64,000 nt of DNA from Buddleja alternifolia (GCA_019426215.1 CM033404.1:3720001-3784000); one strand, 5' to 3'. Shown: positions 45,901-60,900, numbered from the stretch's first letter. The notes: a model not told the origin generated them from the sequence alone. Program-made: numbers and translations.

Positions 45901-48900
45901 ATGCATGAAAAAAACCATACAATTGACAATTTTGGCTGATTTGGCGATCTAATGTTTGCAATCACAACCATCCGATAAAAATGGATCCAACTTTTTCAAA
46001 TAAAAAGAAGCCAATAGTCTTACATCACATTTAGTTTTCCTAAGATGATATCCGATAATATTGGCCGATACGTATCCGGATCGGCCCTTGCCAATCCGAT
46101 AATATCGAACGATATCTAATATTATCTGAGGTTATATGTATCGCCTATGATATCTGATAATATAGGATAATATTGCCGATACAATGATATTATCGGCCGG
46201 GATAATATCGGTAATAATTTCGGGCATATCAGATATTATTTCTAATAATAAAATTTTTATTTATTTATTGTGAATATGCTTTGGGATGTAATTTAATGGA
46301 TAATAATCATTTCTATTATAAATTTTGGTTCGACGATAATATTATATTTCAATTTATTTATATCTAATGCAATATTTTCTTTCATAATGTACCAATTAGT
46401 GGAAAGTGTTGTTTTTTTATATTTTCTACAATTTTACAAAATTTTTAGAATTTTTTTAGCATCCTATTATGCAATATGCATTTATTTCGTATTGTTTGAT
46501 AATATTCTGATACGCCGCGACCGATATGAAACAATATATGCCGATATTATCACCGATACCACAACTTTGAACCATGGTTGTCATATCCAGACATTTGAGA
46601 AGAAAGAGTATGATTTGCAAATTTATTCCTTAAAAAGATTCGTAAGGCGACACAGGGAAAATGATGGTCCATCCTCGACATGCATAACAAAATATTAGTT
46701 CGGAGAAATAATACCTTTCACAACCATTTCCATGGGAATGAAGCCCCCGGCCGCCAGATCAATAATTTTAGGATCCACCTTAGCAGACATCTCGGTTTGA
46801 ACAAACTGCAGAAGGTAATATTTGAATCTATATAATAGGCAGTCTTTGAAATATACAAAAGTCAGTTTAGCAACCACGGTGAAATCTCTATCAGCAAGTT
46901 ATGATGTAATACCAAGTAGACTAATACGATGAACTGGATATTAGTTGTATTGTATAATATATTTCAATACGTTAAAAATCATCAATTTGTTGGGAAAATA
47001 CAAGCAATCACAGCCTCCATTTAGAAATAAAAAATTTGATAAACATGAGTCATTGAGCTGCTCAAATCTCCTTCTTTGGATGTGGGAGTGTTTGGTGTTA
47101 TCTTTCCGTGCATAGTTCAAAGTATTGGCCGATATCCGATAATATTGGTCGATATGTATCTGGATCCGCAAGGTTTATCGAACGATATTTAATATTATTC
47201 GAGGTTATATGTATCGCCGATAATATTGGATAATATCGACGATTCAATGATATTATTGACCGTATCGGGTTAATATCAGTGATAATATCGGGCATATGAG
47301 ATATTATTTTCAATAATAAATTTTTTATTTAGTTTTTGTAAATATGCTTTGGGATATAATTTAGGGAAAATATCAACAACACTAACTGTTATAGTAGGTA
47401 ATTACACAAATTTACCCTCTTATAATTGAAATTACAAATACCTAACCGACTATAATTGAAAATTACATTTACCCCCGTAAAATCAGTTATTTGATGATGT
47501 CATTATGTGAACTTCCAAAAATGCACCTGTCCAAATGTCATTTAGGAAAAATTACACCAACCTCCCCTCTTATTTTTGAAATTATACAAACCTCCTTATT
47601 ATAGTGCACTTTTTACAACCACCCCCTATGTATTAAAAAATTCTTACAATTTAACCTCCAAAAACCTTACAATTAGCCCCCTATAGGGGGCGTTGGTAAT
47701 TTCAAAAACAAGAGGGTTACACATTATAAGAGGGGTACGGACGCAACAAAAATATTATTCCAACCTGTGAGAAGATGTGCGCTTTGCCCCCTCACCTATG
47801 AGGTTTGTAGCACTTTGCCCCCTGTGTACTGCCCAAAGTTGACCGAGGGGGTTAAGTGCACATATATGATAGGTTGGGGTGTTAAGTGCAACTCTTAATA
47901 GATGTGCGCTTTGCCCCCTCACCTACGAGGTTTGTAGCACTTTGCCCCCTGTGTACTGCCCAAAGTTGACCGAGGGGGTTAAGTGCACATATATGATAGG
48001 TTGGGGTGTTAGGTGCAACTCTTAATAGGTTGGGGGGGGGGGGCAAAGCGCATATCACCTCATAGGTTTGGGGGGTATCTGATATTTTCTCTGTTTTTTT
48101 TTAATAATTTAAGCGAAGGGCAATAATATCATTTAGTATTGTTTGACCATTGACCGAGGGTTTCCAAGGGAGTAAATGTAATTTTCGTGAGTTAGGTATT
48201 TGTAATTTCAATTTTAAGCGGTTAAGTTTGTGTAATTACCTATTATAGCAATGAGTGTTGATGTAATTTTCTCTATAATTTAATTGATGTATATATTATT
48301 ACATATCCATTGAAAAGTTACGATATAATTAGTATTAAACTCATTTCTACTACAAATTTTGATTCGACGATAATATTATATTTCAATTAAGTTATCTCTA
48401 ATGCAATATTTTCTTTCGTAATGTACCAATTAGTGGAAAGTGTTGTTTGTTTGTATTTTCTACAATTTTACAAAATTTTGAGAGTTTTTTAGCATCCTAT
48501 CGTACATTTATTTCATATTGCCCGATAATATCCCTATACGCCGCGGCCAATATGAAATAATACCAACCGATATTATCATCGATACCGTGACTTTGAACCA
48601 TGTTTTTGTGAGGAAGAGTTATAATAAAAAGATAACCTAAAATATAGCTTACCTCAGGGCAAAGTACATTAACACGGATCCCTTCACGCTTATAAGGAAT
48701 AAGTGATCTGGAGAATAGAACCACTCCCCCTGTGTTAATCAAAACAAAAAGGAGTATGGTAATGAAGACAAATAAGTAGACATGTGAAGAAGCTGTACAT
48801 CAAGAGTGTTGGGAAAGAGTGCCAAAATAAATGACACCGGCGCAATGCGGAAGCGATATAATTCTTTTCCCCACTAACTGGATAAAAATGGGACCACACC

Positions 48901-51900
48901 AATGCTAGTACGATAGAAAGAAATAGAATAAACAAGATAAGAGTTTTTACGTGGAAAACCCAAATCGAGAAAAACCACGGGACTGAAGTCGAAAACCTCC
49001 ACTATATCAATAATGGGCTTACACAATTTCTCCCTAAACTAATTAGGGGATACACAAAATCTTCAAGAGAATATCTCTTGGATTACAAATACATCAAGTT
49101 TAGAAACTTGGAATTATAGAAGAAAAATAGAACACTCTCTCAATCTTATTTTTCTTCTCCCAATTTTTCCCTCTTATTTTTTTCCTCTCTTTCTCTCTAT
49201 TTCTCTCTCTAGCTTTCATTGATGGTGTGTAGAGAATGGCAAAGAGAGCCTCTATTTATAGGAAAAATGCATGGCAATTTTCAACACTTATTATGTCATG
49301 CCATATGTCATTTGCCCCTTTTTATTTTCAAAGAAAGTGGCTGCAAGTTTTTCAACAAAACCAGCCACCTTTATATGGCCACCCACATGGGTGGGTGTTA
49401 GTGTGCATTTTATGCATATTTTACATATATTTCCTTTATTCTTTTATTAGTATTTGAGTTTAAATTATAGATATTTATTACGATTTTTATTTTGATAGGT
49501 GAAATTTGAAAGAAGAAGAAAATGAAGAAAAAGATGGAGAAAAAGAAGAAAAAGAAGAAGACACATGAAGTTGTAGGAGTCTTCCCATCTTGTAGGAGCT
49601 TTCCTATTTCTTTTAAGAGTCTTATTAGTATTTTATTTTAGTAAGTAATTATTTTCCTTCTTCCATTAGAATTAGAGTTTTATTTAGTTAGGAGTCTTTT
49701 GGCTAGACATATATAATTAGATATTGCTGGAATTTTATTCCTTCTTCTAGACTTTAATCACTATTCACGTTTTGTACATGGAGAGGAGAAGAAAATTCTG
49801 CGTTTTTATTTCTTTCAAGATGTATTGCTAAAAACTCAAGTTCTAGCCAAGGATTATTGAAGTTTTGATTCTACAAAAGTTGTGAGATCTAATTTATATT
49901 TATTCCTTCTTTGTTCTTGAGTATTTGCATATTTTCTGTGTTTGTTGAAATTATTATTTTGATTAATTAAATAATAAGGGCCTGTTATTTGATTGTCGGA
50001 ATAATATATAGCCATTTAGAATCTCAAATCCGTAATTGTTTGGTCAATTCTAATATTTGTGGCAGTTAATAACATTGATTATGGACAAGTTTTCGATTGT
50101 TATTATGGGAATATGTGATCTAATCTAAATGAACCGAGCTTGCGAGTTTGTTGGTTAGAATTGGTGTTTCTCTATTTCTTAATGCTATTATTAAATTAAA
50201 TCCTAAGAGCTTAGTTAGGGTTGTTTAATCAATAAGAGAAGTAATCAAAGAGCTTGTTTTGGTTATCGATAAATTAAGGAGAAACTAGGTTGTTAGAGCT
50301 TGTTAATAACTATAGCCAATTTATTCATGAATATTGAAGTATCTTTGCATCAAGAATCAACTATTTGAATCAAAACGGAGATAACTCCTTAGGCTAGAAT
50401 CTCACCACATATTGATTTCTTCTACTTGTTTAATTTTACATCTCTTGATTTTAATAATTTTTGTTATTTAGTTTAATTTTAGTTTAATCGATTATTAAAA
50501 ACCCCCCTTTTATTTTATTCGTTTATTGAGAATTATATCTAAACCAATCTCTGTGGATTCGACCCTGCTCATCGCTATCTACAAATTTAGGAGTAGGAAT
50601 TATTTTTGTTTGGATTCGACACCCATCAAATTTTGGCGCCGTTGCCGGGGATTGGTGCTTTTAGATTTATTTTTCATTATATAGTTGATTTTTGTTGCCT
50701 GTTCTGTTTTATGCCTCGATCTCTTCGTGCAGGTGAACTTCAATACGATCCTGAAATTGAAAAAATAGCTCGCCGACTACGAAAAGAAGCCAAGCAACGT
50801 GCTCAAGGAGTCCCATCTACTTCATCTCCCGGATTGAACTTAACTTTGGAATTGAGTGACACATCCAGTGATTCAGAAGAGGAACTTGAAGTCATGGCCA
50901 ACGCCAACGAGAGAACTTTAAGGGAGTTAGCCATGCCAAACATAAACCAACAACCTCTTTGCATTCAATATCCCACCCTTGAGGTAGATTTTGAATTAAA
51001 ATCTGGTCTTATTCACTTACTTCCTACTTTCCGTGGTCTTGCAGGAGAAGATCCCCACAAACACTTGAAAGAATTCCACGTGGTCTGTTCAACGATGAAA
51101 CCAAGGAATGTCACTGAAGATCAAATCAAATTGAGGGCTTTTCCGTTTTCACTACCTGACAGAGCTAAGGACTGGCTCTATTATCTACCCTCTGGTTCAA
51201 TCGAGACATGGACCGAAATGAAGAAACAATTCTTGGAGAAATTCTTTCCAGCCTCACGAGTTGCCAACATAAGAAAGGAGATATGCGGAATTAGGCAAAT
51301 CAGTGGAGAGTCATTGTATGAGTACTGGGAGCGGTTTAAACAACTTGTAGCCAGCTGTCCACAACATCAAATTCCTAAACAGCTTCTAATCCAATATTTC
51401 TACGAAGGTTTATCGACCATGGAGAGAAATATGATAGATGCTGCGAGTGGAGGCGCACTGGTACACAAAACTCCCACAGAAGCAAGAAATTTGATCTCCA
51501 ACATGGCTGCCAACACTCAACAATTTGGCACTCGACAAGATGCTGCACTGAAGGGGGTGAATGAGGTGAAGTTCGCATCAGTGAATCAACGTCTGGATGA
51601 TTTGACCTCCCTAGTGCAAAAATTGATAGTAGGCAATACACAGCAAGTGAAGGCATGTGGTATCTGCTTTAATCCTAGTCATACTACCGAGGTGTGCCCT
51701 ACACTTCAAGAGGATCCTCACGAACAAGCCAATGTTGTTGGATTTCCAGGGGCTCCACAGAGAAAGTATGATCCCTTCTCCAATACCTACAATGTCGGGT
51801 GGAGGGATCATCCTAATTTGAGTTATGGTCCACGGTCTAATGGATTCCAACAATCATACCAATTCAGACAACAAGCACAACCACCTCAGCCATCCTCCAA

Positions 51901-54900
51901 CCCACAAGGCATTCCTCTTGAAGAAATTGTTAAACAATTAGCAACTAACACACAACAATTTCAACAAGAGACGAGGACTAGTATACAACATCTAGAGAGT
52001 CAAATGGGTCAGTTAGCCACAACTGTGAATGAGTTGGTTTCTCAAAGCTCGAGTAAACTACCCTCCCAGCCCATAGTGAATCCAAAGCAGAATGTTAGTG
52101 CAGTCACTTTGAGAAGTGAAAAGGGGTTACAAGAGCTCAAGAAATTTGTAATACCTCCACCATTTCCTAGTCGGTTTGCTAACTCTAAGCGTAAGGTAGA
52201 AGAAGAGTTGGAGAAGAAATCCGTGGAACCTCAACTCGTCAAACCGACTGAGACACGAGCCGAGCAGGTCGAGCTAATTGAGGTATCTCCCCCGTTTCCT
52301 GGTGAGCTTGTGGAATATGAGAAGGAAGAGCAAGTAAAGGAAATTCTAGAGACTCTACGAAAAAATGAGGTAAATGTATCTGCAATCATTCCAAAGAAAT
52401 TACCTCCAAAATGCGAGGACCCAGGTATGTTTACTATTCCTTGTAAGATAGGTGAGGTGCAAATTGAGGAGGCTATGTTAGATCTAGGAGCTTCTATTAA
52501 TATCATGTCTCGTTCTCTCTATGAATCTTTGAATGTGGGAAAATTGAAAGAACGGATGTGATTATCCAATTAATGATAGGTCTAATGCGTATCCTGATGG
52601 TGTTCTTGAAAATATATTAGTTCAAGTTAATGATTTGGTTATTCCTGCTGATTTTTATGTTATTGATATGGGTGAAGATAACTCTTGTGATTTTGCTCCC
52701 ATTTTACTTGGAAGACCATTTCTTAAAACATCTAGAACTAACATTGATATTCATAATGGGACAATTACTATGGAATCAAATGGTGAAATCATAGAATTTA
52801 GTATTTATGATTCCATGAAATATCCTAATGATGATCATTCTATGTTTGTCAAAGATGATACTGACTTGTTGATGCAGCAAATTATTGAACTCAATGATGA
52901 TGATCTACTAAAGGTACCTTGGCACAATGATGGCTTTGAACCTCCTACTTATGCAACTTGAGCCATAACCTCGTCTAGCCAAAGACGTTAAAGAAAGGCG
53001 CTACTTGGGAGGCAACCCAAGATTTTACCTTTTCTAGTTCTTAAATTTTATGTTATTGTTTGTTTTATTTTATTTTATTTCACTTTTTCTTTGAGGGGAA
53101 ACACATCCAAGATCACACGGGGACACTTTTTAAACTTAGAAAATTTTCGGAAAAAAATAAAAATAAAAAATTTAATTGATAGATTACAACTTCAAATTAG
53201 GCGTGCCCACGCTTTATTCAAAGTTGCAATCTGTTTAACTGTGCACATTGTTAATAATTCATGACTCAAAATTAGGCGTGCCCACGCCCAAATATAAGTC
53301 ACACTCTGAATTCACACCCGACACCAGCAGCTGCCAATTCCGGGTCTCTTCCGATGAATTATTCTGGGTCAAGCTCTTCAAGCCCAATTACAAATCAGTC
53401 ACTACCGAATTGATCTCGGGTTGACACATCTACGATTAGGGGAGTCCCGTTCCTTTACCTCGTTTTATTATTCCTCTTATGCTTTATATTTTTATACATT
53501 GTGATACATTGAGGACAATGCATGAAATAAGTGTGGGGGAAGGGTTAAATCCTTTGTCGTGATGTGTATATCTCTTGGTGTGCAACGAGTTAAGTTAGTG
53601 TAAATTTTTTCGAAATATCAATTCTTTTGATTTGAGAAATTTGATGAAATTCATGAGAGAAGTAAAGCATGCTTATATTGTTACAATTGTTGAAGTACAT
53701 GCTTCTTTGAGAAACTTACGGAAGTTTGTAATTTGGAATAATTGTGTATGTGATATTTGACTCGCAAAGTTCGTTGATATTTTCTTAGGTATTAATTTTG
53801 GTGAAATTAAATTGATGATGAGTTGAAAATATGGGTATTAAGACCCTATGAAGTAATTTGTGCTTAAAATGTGTATGATATAACCTCTTGTAGCGCCTGG
53901 GGCTAACTACACTGAAGGGATTAAGCCTGAGGAGTTTTCAAGCTTGGTAACCTAAGGTCAACTGGTCTGGGATCTATCGGCCCAAACCTGCTACTGTGTT
54001 AGTATCCTGATAGGGCTATAAGAGGGTATCAAATGATAAATGATAAACTTGTTGAGTAACCGGGTGCATTCATGACCAATGTTTGTATTCGCGTCAAAAG
54101 ACAAGTAATTGCTTAAGTAAATGTAAGTGTGATATTGGGGCTAAATTGGTTATAAAATGCTTGAGGAGATAGAAATGGATAATGCGAGTTGAATGTTGTA
54201 TACGTGATTTTGCAATCATGGATTTTTGTGAATTTTTGAAGAGTATGTATGGATACGAAAGTTATAGTTGAGGCATGATGGATATCTTTAAAGAATTTTT
54301 GTTAAAATTTTTGAAGATAAGGGTTGATGTTTGGAAAAATAAGTTTCTTTGACTTGCTTGTTTGTACACTGAGAGATCGATTTTGTGGGTATATCATCTG
54401 CAAACCCTCACGAGACACAACTCGTCCACTAGGGTAACCTAGGGGTTTAAAGACTTGTTGCATACGCTAAATGCAATCGTGATACCTACGAAAGTGGTTA
54501 GTTTTAGTTGTTTTGTTATTTTTCTTTTTCTAGATTTTTGAGTCTTTTGTCTTTGCACGAGGACGTGCAAGAGTTAAAGTGTGGGGGAATTTGTTAGTGT
54601 GCATTTTATGCATATTTTACATATATTTCCTTTATTCTTTTATTAGTATTTGAGTTTAAATTATAGATATTTATTACGATTTTTATTTTGATAGGTGAAA
54701 TTTGAAAGAAGAAGAAAATGAAGAAAAAGATGGAGAAAAAGAAGAAGACACATGAAGTTGTAGGAGTCTTCCCATCTTGTAGGAGCTTTCCTATTTCTTT
54801 TAAGAGTCTTATTAGTATTTTATTTTAGTAAGTAATTATTTTCCTTCTTCCATTAGAATTAGAGTTTTATTTAGTTAGGAGTCTTTTGGTTAGGCATATA

Positions 54901-57900
54901 TAATTAGATATTGCTGGAATTTTATTCCTGCTTCTAGACTTTAATCACTATTCACGTTTTGTACATGGAGAGGAGAATAAAATTCTGCGTTTTTATTTCT
55001 TTCAAGATGTATTGCTAAAAACTCAAGTTCTAGCCAAGGATTATTGAAGTTTTGATTCTACAAAAGTTGTGAGATCTAATTTATATTTATTCCTTCTTTG
55101 TTCTTGAGTATTTGCATATTTTCTGTGTTTGTTGAAATTATTATTTTGATTAATTAAATAATAAGGGCCTGTTATTTGATTGTCGGAATAATATATAGCC
55201 ATTTAGAATCTCAAATCCGTAATTGTTTGGTCAATTCTAATATTTGTGGCAGTTAATAACATTGATTATGGACAAGTTTTCGATTGTTATTATGGGAATA
55301 TGTGATCTAATCTAAATGAACCGAGCTTGCGAGTTTGTTGGTTAGAATTGGTGTTTCTCTATTTCTTAATGCTATTATTAAATTAAATCCTAAGAGCTTA
55401 GTTAGGGTTGTTTAATCAATAAGAGAAGTAATCAAAGAGCTTGTTTTGGTTATCGATAAATTAAGGAGAAACTAGGTTGTTAGAGCTTGTTAATAACTAT
55501 AGCCAATTTATTCATGAATATTGAAGTATCTTTGCATCAAGGATCAACTATTTGAATCAAAACGGAGATAACTCCTTAGGCTAGAATCTCACCACATATT
55601 GATTTCTTCTACTTGTTTAATTTTACATCTCTTGATTTTAATAATTTTTGTTATTTAGTTTAATTTTAGTTTAATCGATTATTAAAAACCCCCCTTTTAT
55701 TTTATTCGTTTATTGAGAATTATATCTAAACCAATCTCTGTGGATTCGACCCTGCTCATCGCTATCTACAAATTTAGGAATAGGAATTATTTTTGTTTGG
55801 ATTCGACACCCATCAGTGGGACTCAAAAATTCTCCCCCTCCAACTCATGTGGGGGGCACAACCAAGCCCGCTTCGCTTTTGCAGACTTCAAGCTTTTCTC
55901 TTGGCAAAGACTTTGTGAGCATTTCTGCGCCATTATCATCCGTATGCACTTTATCAAGCTGTATCAATTTTTCGTCAAGAACATCCCGGATCCAATGGTA
56001 TCTCACATCTATGTGTTTGGACCTTGAGTGGAAAGTCGAATTTTTACTCAAGTAGATCGCGCTCTGACTGTCACAGTAGAGCCTATACTTTTCCTGCTTC
56101 AAGTCCAACTCCTCTAGAAACTTCTTCAACCACAACACCTCTTTACATGCTTCAGTCACAACAATGTACTCGGTTTCCGTTGTGGATAATGCCACGCATT
56201 TTTGAAGTTTCGACTGCCAAGAAATAGCTCCCCCTGCAAAGATAATCAAGTATCCGGACGTGGACTTCCTGGAATCAATATCTCCAGCCATGTCTGCATT
56301 TGTGTACCCCTCTAAAATAGTTTGGCCATCACCAAACCTTAGACATAGTCTCGAAGTGCCTCTCAGATACCGCATTATCCATTTCACTGCTTCCCAGTGA
56401 TCCTTTCCAGGGTTAGACAAATAGCGACTAACTACGCCAACTGCATGAGCAATATCGGGTCTAGTACATACCATAGCATACATCAAACTGCCAACTGCAG
56501 AAGCATATGGTATCTTCTTCATCTCTTGTTTATCTTCCTCACTTGTGGGGCATTGCGCGGAGCTGAGTTTGAATTGTCCCGCAAGTGGAGTACTAACCGC
56601 TTTAAATTTACTCATGTTGAATCTTTCAAGAATTTTCTCAATGTACTGTTCTTGAGATAACCAGAGCTTCTTGTCAGCTCTATCCCTAGAGATCTTCATT
56701 CCAAGGATCTGCTTAGCCGGACCCAAGTATTTCATCGCAAAAGACTTTCCAAGTTCTTTCTTCAGCTTCTCAATCTTGCTGGCATCATGACCTACGATCA
56801 GAATGTCATCAACGTATAACAATAGAATGATAAAATGTCCATTTGAGAATTTCTTAAAGAATACGCAGTGACCTGAGCTGGTCCTCGTGTAGTCATGGTC
56901 TGTCATGAATGAGTCAAATTTCTTGTACCATTGTCTGGGGGCTTGCTTCAGACCGTACAAGCTTTTCTTCAACCTGCACACCAGGTTTTCTTTTCCTTTG
57001 ACTCTGAACCCTTCCGGCTGCTCCATGTAGATTTCTTCATCTAGATCTCCATGAAGAAATGCGGTCTTCACATCAAGTTGTTCAATCTCCAGACTGAGAC
57101 TGGCAGCGATCCCAAGAACAACTCTGATCGAAGACATCTTCACCACTGGTGAGAAAATTTCTTCAAAATCAACACCCTTTTTCTGATTGAAACCCTTCAC
57201 AACCAGCCTTGCTTTATATCTGGGTTGTGATCTATGTTCCACATTCTTCAACTTGTACACCCACTTATTTTTGAGTGTTCTCTTGCCTTTAGGCAGCTTC
57301 ACCAAGTCATAGGTGTGATTTTCTTGTAAAGATTTCATCTCCTCTTTCATGGCCTCCATCCACATATCTCTCTGATCATGTGATATGGCCTCTGGGTAAC
57401 TCTCTGGTTCTCCCCCATCAGTGAGCATCACATACTCATCTGGATTATATCTGGTCGAAGGACGTGTTTGTCTGGTTGACCTTCTAACCGTCGCCTCTTG
57501 TGGCGGAACTGGATCATCAGTCTGTATAGGTGGCACCTGATCATCAACTGGCTCATCATCAGTTGTATCATTCTGCTCGTCCTGTACATCTCCCCCGTGA
57601 TCCCGAGTTGTACGTGAAGGAACTGGATCTAAGTCATCAGGAACTTCCTGAGAAGATTCTCTCCTCTCGCTCTGTTTTGTATCATCAGATGTTTGTTCCT
57701 CAAGAAACACAACATCTCTGCTTCTGATAACTTTCCTGTTCACCGGGTCCCAAAGTCTGTAACCAAACTCTTCATGGCCATAGCCCAAGAAGGTATATGG
57801 TTTGGTTTTATCATCAAGCTTGGATCTCTCATCTCTTGGAATATGAACAAACGCCCTGCAGCCAAACACTCTAAAGTGTTTGTAGGAAACATCTTTCCCT

Positions 57901-60900
57901 GACCAAACTCTGTCTGGAATGTCACCATCCAAAGGAGCTGATGGAGAAAGGTTGATCAAGTCAACTGCAGTCCTCATTGCTTCACCCCAAAAGGATTTGG
58001 GCAATTTTGAGTGTGATAACATACATTTGATCTGCTCACAAATTGTCCTGTTCTTCCTCTCCGCTACACCATTGTGTTGTGGAGTTTTTGGAACGCTCTT
58101 CTCAAGCCTGATACCATGGTCACGACAATGTTGTTCAAATGGACCCTGGTATTCGCCACCATTGTCTGAACGAATACACTTCAGCTTCCTTCCGGTTTCT
58201 CTTTCAACTTTTGTTTGAAAAAGCCTAAAGACTGTTATAACCTGGTCTTTAGATTTCAAAGCAAAACACCAGACCTTTCTTGAGAAATCATCAATGAATG
58301 TGACACAATACACTGCACCACCAAGTGTTTTGTCTTTTATATAGCATACATCAGTATGCACCAAATCCAGAGGATGTGATTTCTGGACGGATAAAAGCTC
58401 TTGAACGCAACTCTGTGTTGTTTTCCTGCTAAACAATCAACACAAGTTTGTAGCTCTATCCCACTAACGTCAGGTAGGAGTTTCTTCTTAGCCAAAAGTT
58501 GCATGCCTTTTTGGCTCAAGTGTCCAAGTCTTTTATGCCATCGCTCAATGGAGGAATTATTGCCTACTGCATTCACCTCTCCATTGGATAATTTTGCTTG
58601 CATCAGGTAGAGTGAGTTCTTTTTCTTACCCTTTGCAGTAATCAGAGAACCTTTGGTGAGCTTCCATTTTCCTTCACCAAAGTGACTGACATAGCCGTCA
58701 TCATCTAGCTTGCCAGTGGAAATAATGTTGAGCCGAATGTCAGGAATATGTCTGACGTCTCTCAGAATGAGTCGGCACCCTGTGTCAGTTTCCAAGTTAA
58801 TGTTCCCCATGCCGATAACCTCTGTCACTCCATGATTGGCCATTCTAACTCTGCCAAAGTTACCACTCGTGTACGATGTGAACATATCCCTATGTGGGGT
58901 GATATGATACGAGGCTCCTGAATCAATGATCCAATCTGTTTCTTGGCATGATGAACTGACACATGCATCATCACAGATAATGACAACATCACCATCAGTT
59001 GCCATAGCTGTGGTGTCTTTGTCATCTTTCTTGTTTTCATTATTTCCATTCTTTTGATCTCTTTTCTTCTTTCTGCAGTCTCTTTCGTAGTGGTTTGGAC
59101 CACTACAGTAATGTCATTTGAAATCTCCTTTGAACTTGGACTTCCCCCTGGATTTGTCTCTCTCGTGCTGAGGACCTCTATTTTTGTTTCTTCCTCGTCT
59201 GTCAGAATTTTCAGTCACCAAAGCATTTTGCTCAGTACTGAACACCTGCTCCTTTCTTCTGGACTCTTCATTTAGAAGGCAATCTTTGACCACTTGCAGG
59301 GTCAAATCTCCATTTGGAGCTGAGTTGCTGACTGACACCACGAGGGTATCCCAACTATCCGGTAATGAGCTGAGTAATAATAAAGCAATTACTTCATCAC
59401 CAATAGATGATGGCTCCTCCATTTTTAATCCGTTACCTCAAATATGAACGTGGCTCTCCAAATGCGAAAACCAAATAGCCCGGGAAAATTTTTCTGATGT
59501 GGAAGATCAGATTAAACTGCGACCACAGAGCATACTCAGAATACCCGAGCTCTGCTACCACTTGTTGGGAAAGAGTGCCAAAATAAATGACACCGGCGCA
59601 ACGCGGAAGCGATATAATTCTTTTCCCCACTAACTGGATAAAAATGGGACCACACCAATGCTAGTACGATAGAAAGAAATAGAATAAACGAGACAAGAGT
59701 TTTTACGTGGAAAACCCAAATAGAGAAAAACCACGGGGCCGAAGTCGAAAACCTCCACTATATCAATAATAGGCTTACACAATTTCTCCCTAAACTAATT
59801 AGGGGATACACAAAATCTTCAAGAGAATATCTCTTGGATTACAAATACATCAAGTTTAGAAATTTGGAATTGTAGAAGAAAAATAGAACACTCTCTCAAT
59901 CTTATTTTTCTTCTCCCAATTTTTCCCTCTTATTTTTTTTCTCTCTTTCTCTCTATTTCTCTCTCTAGCTTTCGTTGATGGTGTGTAGAGAATGGCAAAG
60001 AGAGCCTCTATTTATAGGGAAAATGCATGACAATTTTCAACACTTATTATGTCATGCCATATGTCATTTGCCCCTTTTTATTTTCAAAGAAAGTGGCTGC
60101 AAGTTTTTCAACAAAACCAGCCACCTTTATATGGCCACCCACATGGGTGGGACCCAACAAAGAGTTAGTGTACTGAATATTGGGTATACAAAAGCAAAGA
60201 GTACAAATAACCTTTGGTGCCAGAGTAAATAGGGTCAGCAATCAGTGGATATAACCCTGCGGAAGAGCCGACGTTAATGATCACTCCAGGCCTCTTAGCT
60301 TCTTGCATTGCTCCAATCTGAGCACCAATCAAGGTTAGTACTTTGATTCGTCTCAGTTTCGATTTCCTACATGCTTGTGACAACTTCGATTCAAACAAAA
60401 ACAAAAAAGAAAGGTATTAACGAAACTTGAACTCATACCGCGAGGCGAGTGGAATCAATAACTGCAACAAAATTGACATTAACAGCGTGTCTCCAAGATC
60501 TAGAACCATCAGTCTGATCATTATAAAACGGAATCGCAGTTGAGATCCCCGCACAGTTGATACATATATCTAATCCTCCATACGTCTCAGCATGCTTCTT
60601 GAATGCCGCAGCAAGTTCATCTATGCACAAAACCAAACACTTAACACAAATTACATAAAACAAATCAATCTATGGTTCAAAATCGCGGTATCGCTCGGAA
60701 AGTATTGTTTCATATCGGTCGCGGTGTATTGGGATATTATCAGGTGATACAAAATAAATACATGATAGGATGTTAAAAACTTCTAAATTTTTTTGTAAAA
60801 TTGTAGAAAGATAAAAAACAACAGTTTCCACTAATTGGTACATTATAAAAGAAAATATTGGATTAGATATAAATAAATTGAGATATAATGTTATCATTGA

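Larger units (their letters stand above)
49396..55815 (+). mobile_element. Ty3/Gypsy element with gag-protease only (TR-GAG type)
   Basis: Two LTRs (49396-50628, 1,233 bp; 54592-55815, 1,224 bp) starting TGTTAG and ending CCATCA, flanked by the target duplication GTGGG (49391-49395 and 55816-55820). The primer site TGGCGCCGTTGCCGGGGA at 50634-50651 is the tRNA-Asp type used by Athila/Tat-like elements. The internal region encodes gag and a retropepsin-like domain and then 1.6 kb without coding; no RT, RNase H or integrase. Six substitutions and a 9-bp indel between the LTRs (about 0.5%) mark it as younger than the Copia it interrupts. Confidence 0.95.
48807..60159 (-). mobile_element. Copia element 3 in fusion gene intron 3, itself interrupted by a Gypsy element
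   Basis: Outer borders TGTTGGG (48807) and CCCAACA (60159) with a perfect 5-bp target duplication AAGAG at 48802-48806 and 60160-60164. The 5' LTR is 59563-60159; the 3' LTR is 48807-49395 plus about 55821-55828, split by the insertion at 49396-55820. Thirteen differences were counted by eye over about 590 aligned LTR positions (2.2%). Same orientation as the host gene. It carries pol nearly intact but a truncated gag. Confidence 0.95.

Noticed and set aside
50606..55815. Autonomous Athila-type element
   Set aside because: No RT, RNase H or integrase motif is found between the protease remnant and the 3' LTR on either strand.
55713..56660. Plus-strand open frames opposite Copia pol
   Set aside because: Antisense shadows of the 863-codon pol frame.
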